From: Lachnoclostridium phytofermentans
GTDB taxonomy: Bacteria > Bacillota > Clostridia > Lachnospirales > Lachnospiraceae
Reading direction: 5' to 3'
DNA length: 10,390 nt
Assembly (NCBI GenBank): GCA_003526525.1
Contig: DPVV01000518.1
Location: forward strand, 1-10,390
Below the pieces are notes generated by a model, which was not told the DNA's origin, did not search any database, and worked only from the letters and a program-made list of their open reading frames with translations. Shown piece by piece: positions 6,512 through 10,390 of this stretch. How positions within the stretch are numbered: position 1 is the first letter of the stretch; each line of letters starts with the position of its first letter. A program made the position numbers and the translations under genes.

Positions 6512-6538
6512 CAACAAACTAACAACAAACTAACAACA
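6512..6538. repeat. Tandem 11-base repeats beside the integrase gene, candidate arm-type att sites
   Basis: CAACAAACTAA occurs twice in tandem (6512-6522, 6523-6533) and a third partial copy CAACA follows (6534-6538), ending three bases before the integrase stop codon. Short direct repeats at the element end next to int are typical binding sites for the N-terminal arm-binding domain of tyrosine integrases. This role is inferred from position. The core attachment sequence cannot be defined because the other element end is outside the window. Confidence 0.55.
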
Positions 6539-6540
6539 TA

Positions 6541-7611
6541 TTATATTTTGTTAATAGCCTCGACTAGCTTCTCTATCTCTAGGTGCGTATAAACTCTTTC
6601 TGTTAATGTCATAGCACCTGAATGACCAACGATGGTTTTTATAATTGTTTGGCTTATCTCTGCTGATGCTAAGAGCGATATGCATGTATGTCTGGTATCG
6701 TGAGGTCGATGTTGCATTACAAGTTCTTTCATGAATGGTGTCCAATAAGCATCATAATAATTTCTATAAAGTAACCTCTTATTATTTTCTGTACACAATA
6801 AGTATTGGCACTTTGAATGATTAAACCATTCTTCGTAGAATTTATAAACTTTTTCAGCTATAGGTACTTTTCTTATTCCAGCATCTGTTTTTGATGAAAC
6901 AACATCAAAGTATCTTTCATTAAGATGAATGTCTTCTTTTTTTAGATCAAGTAATTCAGATATTCTTACGCCACTATATATGAGCATCAGTGGTATTTGC
7001 ATGTATCTATTTCTATAAACATTATCCCATAGTATAGATATTTCTTTTTGGCTAAATGGTTCACGTTTACCCATTGAATCTTTGTTCCCGCCGCTTATAT
7101 CAACATATTCAGAATAATTTTTAGATGCGATATCATTTTTAATAGCATAATCATACATTTGTCCGAATAAAACTTTTAGCTTACGCAGTGTTGGATAATT
7201 TTTACCGCAAGTATCAACAATATACTGTAGATCAGCCAACTTTATGTCCACGAAAACTTTATTTTCTATGTCATTGCATAGCGAATACGAAGCTTTATAT
7301 CCCTTAGCATTACTTTCTGATATTTTGTCAAACTTTCCATTGCTCCATGAATCATATACATCTTTAAAAGTTGCATCTCTCATAACAGAATACGGATTGC
7401 GATTATAATCCAAGAGTGATTCATAGGCTAATTCATATGTCTCATAATAGCCGATAATTAAATAATCTGATATCATTCGCCCTGTTTGTTCATTTAATTT
7501 GTAACGAAGGAACTTCTTAGCCATCCAGGGCTTTCTTCTTGCGCCTGACAATTTAGAGATTGTACCAAAACTATTAGGCAGCCTCATAGGTTTCTTTCTT
7601 TTTGGTGGCAT
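6541..7611 (-). CDS. int: Tyrosine site-specific integrase of a prophage or ICE
   Basis: This 356-residue recombinase would integrate and excise the element by strand exchange at attachment sites. Residues about 14-74 (GTISKLSGARRKPW ... IGYYETYELAYESL ... NRNPY) look like the AP2-like arm-DNA-binding domain of clostridial phage integrases. Residues about 80-165 form the core-binding helical domain. The catalytic domain follows, with the full set Arg216 (YSGVRISELL), Lys241 (SSKTDAG), His304 and Arg307 (HDTRHT), His330 (VGHSG) and the nucleophile Tyr341 (RVYTHLE). It should be active. The ATG has AAGGAGGG (7617-7624) just upstream. It is the third gene of a minus-strand operon after the repressor and protease, 15 bases beyond the protease stop. 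It converges on rpsI, marking the element's left end. Confidence 0.95.
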   Translation of the reverse strand: MPPKRKKPMRLPNSFGTISKLSGARRKPWMAKKFLRYKLNEQTGRMISDYLIIGYYETYELAYESLLDYNRNPYSVMRDATFKDVYDSWSNGKFDKISESNAKGYKASYSLCNDIENKVFVDIKLADLQYIVDTCGKNYPTLRKLKVLFGQMYDYAIKNDIASKNYSEYVDISGGNKDSMGKREPFSQKEISILWDNVYRNRYMQIPLMLIYSGVRISELLDLKKEDIHLNERYFDVVSSKTDAGIRKVPIAEKVYKFYEEWFNHSKCQYLLCTENNKRLLYRNYYDAYWTPFMKELVMQHRPHDTRHTCISLLASAEISQTIIKTIVGHSGAMTLTERVYTHLEIEKLVEAINKI

Positions 7612-7626
7612 AATAACCCTCCTTCA

Positions 7627-8223
7627 TCAATAATAACGTCGATTATAAAGTAATTTCTCATTATATGTCTTTTCACAGAATTCATTGAAATTAATATGAT
7701 AGCCGTTTGTATGTACATTCCATGATAGACAATCCCTTCGGATGTTTTTTAATCTATAAGTCATAGCGTCAATCCCAACATCAAAAAAATCACATAAACA
7801 ATAAATGTTGCCAGCACATTCACAATATAGACGCGTTAATAGTGTTGTTGGCATTAACGCTATAGAAGCAGCATTATTCGCTTGCCATTCATACATCCGC
7901 TGACTATCTATATAATTATCAAGACAAACTCGTCTTTCTTCTGACGGGTGAAGCCAAAAGTGAGAAAGTTCATGCATTGCTATAAAGTTTTTCGAACGCT
8001 GATTACGGGTACCATTTATCATTATTCCTACTGCGTTAGCTCCTCGCACAATCATTCCTCTGATATCTTTATTATCAATATCTACTTCTTGTAAAATTAT
8101 TTTTTCATTAGCAATCAGCTTATAAGGATTTAATGGATAATCTTTTTCAGTTATTCCTAATGACTTAAGTTTATCAAGTACGATGACTTCTAAGTCATCT
8201 AAACTAATAAAAGAGTTTATCAT
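7627..8223 (-). CDS. immA: ImmA/IrrE-family metallopeptidase, probable antirepressor protease
   Basis: The 198-residue protein carries the zinc-peptidase motif His84-Glu85-Leu-Ser-His88 (AMHELSHFWLHP) and a downstream Glu112 in EWQANNAAS, matching the ExxAN pattern of the ImmA/IrrE family (COG2856). In ICEBs1, ImmA cleaves the repressor ImmR and so induces the element. By position between repressor and integrase, the same role is likely here. The region after about 130 has an unusual cluster of cysteines (134, 136, 142, 144, 165 and 183) not required by the catalytic motif; this might bind metal or sense redox, which is speculation. The ATG has AAAGGAG (8230-8236) six bases upstream. No signal peptide is seen, so it acts in the cytoplasm. 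Confidence 0.88.
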   Translation of the reverse strand: MINSFISLDDLEVIVLDKLKSLGITEKDYPLNPYKLIANEKIILQEVDIDNKDIRGMIVRGANAVGIMINGTRNQRSKNFIAMHELSHFWLHPSEERRVCLDNYIDSQRMYEWQANNAASIALMPTTLLTRLYCECAGNIYCLCDFFDVGIDAMTYRLKNIRRDCLSWNVHTNGYHINFNEFCEKTYNEKLLYNRRYY

Positions 8224-8241
8224 TAAGATCTCCTTTGTTTA

Positions 8242-8562
8242 TTATTTATTTTTTATCATCTCATAAAATTGCCACATTTTTTTCATGTCTTCTTTAGATA
8301 TGTTTTTTTCTTGCGCTTCTTTAGCAAAACTGAAATATGTGTTCTCTAAAACAAATTTGTTGTCTGAGTTTTCCTCTCCGGTCATTAAATATTCAATACT
8401 CACACCTAAGTAATCGGCAATTTTTTTAAGTTTATCTTGTTTAGGAGTACTTCTCCCTGCTTTCCAGTCTGAAAAAGCACTATAAGGTATATTGGTATCT
8501 TTCGATACTTTGTAAGCTGTAACATTGTGCATTTTGATTAATTTTTCGAATATCTCATACAT
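8242..8562 (-). CDS. immR: Xre-family repressor, CI/ImmR-like
   Basis: The 106-residue protein has a classic Xre helix-turn-helix in its first 65 residues (TAYKVSKDTNIPYSAFSDWKAG, with recognition helix around 25-35), then a short charged C-terminal tail, FAKEAQEKNISKEDMKKMW. The gene is transcribed away from the Cro-like gene and is followed 18 bases later by the ImmA-type protease. That is the standard immunity repressor arrangement of prophages and ICEBs1-like elements. It probably represses the rightward early promoter and regulates itself. It shares 25 of its first 60 residues with the Cro-like protein, including most of the recognition helix. The ATG is preceded by GAAAGG (8575-8580) at a rather long 12-base spacing. 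The gene symbol is by analogy with ICEBs1. Confidence 0.9.
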   Translation of the reverse strand: MYEIFEKLIKMHNVTAYKVSKDTNIPYSAFSDWKAGRSTPKQDKLKKIADYLGVSIEYLMTGEENSDNKFVLENTYFSFAKEAQEKNISKEDMKKMWQFYEMIKNK

Positions 8563-8620
8563 ATAAATTATTCACCTTTCACAAAAATGGGTATAAAATA
8601 TAAAACCAAAATAAAAGATG

Positions 8621-8650
8621 TTGACTTATAGTGGATATCCGTGATATCAT
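8621..8650 (+). promoter_or_regulatory. Candidate rightward promoter with overlapping operator
   Basis: TTGACT (8621-8626) and TATCAT (8645-8650) are 18 bases apart. The spacer contains TAGTGGATATCCGT (8629-8642), which is an imperfect inverted repeat (12 of 14) of ACGGAAAACCACTA (8658-8671). A repressor bound there would block this promoter. It lies about 140 bases upstream of the Cro-like gene. Confidence 0.5.
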
Positions 8651-8753
8651 AATACCAACGGAAAACCACTACATAACAAATTATATATGATGGTTATACA
8701 TTCTATGATTTATTTCCGACCTAGACAATTGGAATTATATCAGAAATCCGTTA
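8625..8753. promoter_or_regulatory. Operator array of the lysogeny switch
   Basis: Four related 20-base sites are visible around a CGGA core: 8625-8644 (minus), 8656-8675 (plus), 8703-8722 (minus, weakest) and 8734-8753 (minus). The approximate pattern is AACGGAWWWCC followed by TAT-like bases. Sites one and two form a large inverted repeat. Site three lies in the spacer of the leftward promoter candidate, and site four lies between the hexamers of the nearer rightward candidate. Multiple related sites between divergent CI- and Cro-like genes are the expected layout of a bistable switch. Binding is inferred. Confidence 0.55.
8700..8728 (-). promoter_or_regulatory. Candidate leftward promoter for repressor-immA-int
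   Basis: On the minus strand TTGTCT (8728-8723) and TAGAAT (8705-8700) are 17 bases apart, with a CGGAAA-type operator-like site in the spacer. This would give a leader of roughly 130 bases before the repressor ATG. It is the best leftward match I found, but it is not unique in this A+T-rich region. Confidence 0.4.
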
Positions 8754-8757
8754 TATT
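8729..8757 (+). promoter_or_regulatory. Candidate promoter immediately upstream of the Cro-like gene
   Basis: TTGGAA (8729-8734) and TATATT (8752-8757) are 17 bases apart. Transcription would start near 8764, about 34 bases before the Cro-like ATG. The operator-like site AATCCGTTAT overlaps its -10 hexamer. It competes with the TTGACT-TATCAT pair at 8621-8650 as the main rightward promoter. Confidence 0.45.
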
Positions 8758-8797
8758 GTAAAGTACTTTTTTGTAAATTTATAGAAAGGAGAAAAAA

Positions 8798-9007
8798 ATG
8801 TTTAAAAAGTACCAGGAATTATTAAAAGATAGAGGGCTAACGTCATACAAGGTTTCTAAAGAAACAGGAATAGCATATGCGACATTATCAGATTGGAAAA
8901 ACGGAAAGAGCAAACCTAAAATTGATAAAATTAGAACCCTGTCTTTATACTTTAATGTACCAGTATCATATTTCATAGAAGCGGATGGTGATAATAGTGA
9001 GAATTAG
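8798..9007 (+). CDS. Cro-like Xre-family regulator
   Basis: The 69-residue protein is almost entirely one Xre helix-turn-helix domain (TSYKVSKETGIAYATLSDWKNG, recognition helix about 25-35), with a short acidic tail and no oligomerization or protease-target domain. It is the first gene of the rightward operon, opposite the repressor, so a Cro-like role in lytic or excisive development is the natural reading. About 42 percent identity with the repressor over 60 residues, with YKVSK, SDWK and PK..DK shared, suggests descent by duplication and recognition of similar operators. The ATG has AAAGGAG (8785-8791) six bases upstream. It overlaps the next gene by 11 or 23 bases, depending on that gene's start. 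Confidence 0.87.
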   Translation: MFKKYQELLKDRGLTSYKVSKETGIAYATLSDWKNGKSKPKIDKIRTLSLYFNVPVSYFIEADGDNSEN

Positions 9008-9230
9008 TGTCGCAGAAGCTGCTAAGATTATGGGAACAACAAGCTTAACAATTCAACAGATGATGAAACAAGGAATGATAAATATAGGAGATGTTATGCG
9101 GAATAAGGAGCGCAATACTTATATCATTCATAGCGGAATACTTGCTAGGCATATTGGAGTAACAGAGGATGAACTATTAAATCAGTTAGGAAAAAGAAAG
9201 GAGTACTATGGAGCAATTAAAGATATTTGA
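8997..9230 (+). CDS. Small excisionase/MerR-like helix-turn-helix protein
   Basis: The product of about 77 residues begins RISVAEAAKIMGTTSLTIQQMMKQG, the pattern of small winged-helix (HTH_17/excisionase-type) DNA-binding proteins, and continues with GDVMRNKERNTYIIHSGILARHIG. Such proteins in early operons of clostridial prophages act as excisionases or as regulators; which applies here cannot be told from sequence. The frame also allows an ATG at 8985 and a GTG at 8988. GTG 8997 gives the usual family N-terminus (M)RISVAEAA. No start has a strong ribosome binding site, so translation is probably coupled to the overlapping Cro-like gene. The end overlaps the antirepressor gene by 23 bases. 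Confidence 0.75.
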   Translation: MRISVAEAAKIMGTTSLTIQQMMKQGMINIGDVMRNKERNTYIIHSGILARHIGVTEDELLNQLGKRKEYYGAIKDI

Positions 9231-9990
9231 AAGTGAAGATTTTGGTCAAGTAAGGACTAATACTGAAAACGGAAAAATATATTTCTGCGGAAGTGATGTT
9301 GCAAGAGCACTTGGATATGCAAGACCTAACGAAGCAATTACAAGACATTGCAAGGGTACGTTGAAACGAAGTATCCCTACGACAAGCGGAAGACAAGAAA
9401 TGTTAGTTATTTCGGAAGGTGATATTTATAGGCTAGTTGTTAAATCACAAATGCCATATGCAGATCAGTTTGAATCATGGATTTTTGATGATGTAATCCC
9501 ATGTATCCGTAAGCATGGTATGTATGCAACAGATGAATTAATTAATAACCCTGACTTCCTCATCCAAGTAGCTACTGCACTAAAGGAAGAAAGAGAAAAG
9601 AATAAACAGTTGCTAACAGAGGTAAATGTCAAGAATCAGCTTATTGGAGAGTTAAAGCCAAAGGCGGATTACATGGATCAGATTTTAAATAACAAAGGAT
9701 TAGTTACTATTACTCAAATCGCTAAAGATTATGGTATGAGTGGACAGGCTATGAATGAGTTGTTACATAGCTTAAAAGTACAATATAAGCAGAGTGAACA
9801 GTGGCTATTGTACAGTAGTTATCATGACTTAGGCTACACTCACTCAACTACCGTAGATATAAAACGTAAAGATGGAACGCCAGACGTCAAGATGAATACT
9901 AAGTGGACACAGAAAGGCAGATTGTTTTTGTATGAGTTACTTAAATCAAATGGTTATCTACCGGTTATTGAACAAAATAAAATAGCTTAA
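9208..9990 (+). CDS. Phage antirepressor with Bro-N and KilAC/ANT domains
   Basis: The 260-residue protein has an N-terminal Bro-N domain (about 8-105: GKIYFCGSDVARALGYARP ... ISEGDIYRLVVKSQMPYADQFESWIFDDVIPCIRKHG). A charged helical linker (about 125-150, KEEREKNKQLLTEV) follows, and then a KilAC/ANT domain (about 152-255: KPKADYMDQIL ... TITQIAKDYGMSGQAMNELLHSL ... WTQKGRLFLYELL). This is the standard architecture of phage antirepressors, which counteract the CI-type repressor or regulate early genes. It lies in the rightward operon, overlapping the preceding gene by 23 bases. AAAGGAG (9197-9203) lies only four bases before the ATG. Its presence favours a prophage over a purely conjugative element. 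Confidence 0.92.
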   Translation: MEQLKIFESEDFGQVRTNTENGKIYFCGSDVARALGYARPNEAITRHCKGTLKRSIPTTSGRQEMLVISEGDIYRLVVKSQMPYADQFESWIFDDVIPCIRKHGMYATDELINNPDFLIQVATALKEEREKNKQLLTEVNVKNQLIGELKPKADYMDQILNNKGLVTITQIAKDYGMSGQAMNELLHSLKVQYKQSEQWLLYSSYHDLGYTHSTTVDIKRKDGTPDVKMNTKWTQKGRLFLYELLKSNGYLPVIEQNKIA

Positions 9991-10014
9991 TTAAAATTTA
10001 GTGGAGGATGAGCC

Positions 10015-10377
10015 ATGAAAGATGGTAATAAAATAGCAAAACAATGTAAACATGCAATTGGTGGGAAAGTTAATGAAATAGGTGAAGTATTATGTTTCTG
10101 TGAACTTACTGACAATTTGGAAAATGTAACTCTTGGTGATTGCATAGGAAATTGTGAGTCGCAAGAAGAAATAAAAGAACAAATAGTAGTTACTTTAGAG
10201 GAAAAAAACATCATACTTGCTTGCTTAAGAGAAACAAGAATGCATTTCGGAAAACCATCTAAACAAGAAGATATTGATAAAGTTAAAGAGATTAGAAAAA
10301 TAGAACTTAAATTACAAGTCGGAACTGAACACCAAATCCCTTTTGGTTACAATTGGGTTGATGCGTTGTTAAACTAA
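10015..10377 (+). CDS. Cysteine-rich prophage protein of unknown function
   Basis: I do not recognise this 120-residue protein. The N-terminal 50 residues contain Cys11, His13, Cys27, Cys29, Cys43 and Cys47 (QCKHA, VLCFCEL, GDCIGNC), enough to form a zinc site or other metal site. The rest is charged and probably helical (EEIKEQIVVTLEEKNIILACLRETR ... EDIDKVKEIRKIELKLQ), with a hydrophobic C-terminal end. There is no signal peptide or membrane segment. GGAGG (10003-10007) lies seven bases before the ATG, and only 24 bases separate it from the antirepressor gene. It is therefore part of the same early operon. The gene ends just inside the window. Confidence 0.75.
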   Translation: MKDGNKIAKQCKHAIGGKVNEIGEVLCFCELTDNLENVTLGDCIGNCESQEEIKEQIVVTLEEKNIILACLRETRMHFGKPSKQEDIDKVKEIRKIELKLQVGTEHQIPFGYNWVDALLN

Positions 10378-10390
10378 AATTATGATTTAG

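Noticed and set aside
6259..6528. 89-codon minus-strand frame over the rpsI end and terminator
   Set aside because: It runs through the complement of rpsI and the terminator hairpin and has no support as a protein.
6512..6538. CRISPR array
   Set aside because: The 11-base units abut without spacers, there are fewer than three copies, and no cas genes are nearby.
9987..10214. 75-codon minus-strand frame opposite the cysteine-rich gene
   Set aside because: The plus-strand frame has GGAGG at proper spacing and operon continuity; this one has neither.

Overview
The window looks like low-GC Gram-positive DNA, most likely from a Clostridia/Lachnospiraceae relative. The reasons are A+T-rich composition, strong AGGAGG-type ribosome binding sites, TTG and GTG starts, and the clostridial order rplQ - ecfA1 - ecfA2 - ecfT - truA - rplM - rpsI. 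No species can be named from the sequence alone.

Region 1 (1-3909, plus strand) is core genome. It opens with the last 25 codons of rplQ, followed by a run of hairpins that includes a good intrinsic terminator. Next comes the energizing module of an ECF-type vitamin/metal transporter, with two ATPases and the transmembrane coupling protein in overlapping reading frames, and then the tRNA pseudouridine synthase gene truA.

Region 2 (3910-5401) interrupts the usual truA-rplM neighbourhood. It carries a minus-strand gene for a membrane-anchored extracytoplasmic protein that resembles DUF4825 proteins. An overlapping small frame looks like its severed C-terminus. A gene-free stretch of over 400 bases follows, rich in imperfect inverted repeats.

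Region 3 (5402-6465) is core genome again: a consensus sigma-A promoter, a structured leader probably used for L13 autoregulation, rplM, rpsI and a strong terminator.

Region 4 (about 6420-10390) is the left end of an integrated element, a prophage or ICE, inserted just after rpsI. On the minus strand lie a repressor gene, an ImmA/IrrE-type protease gene and a tyrosine integrase gene, in that transcriptional order. On the plus strand, from a divergent control region, lie a Cro-like gene, a small excisionase/MerR-like DNA-binding protein, a Bro-N/KilAC antirepressor and a cysteine-rich protein of unknown role. The layout int-immA-immR | early genes mirrors ICEBs1, while the antirepressor suggests a phage. 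The repressor and Cro-like proteins are clear paralogs. The DNA between them holds four related sites that overlap three candidate promoters, which fits a genetic switch. The distal end of the element lies outside the window.
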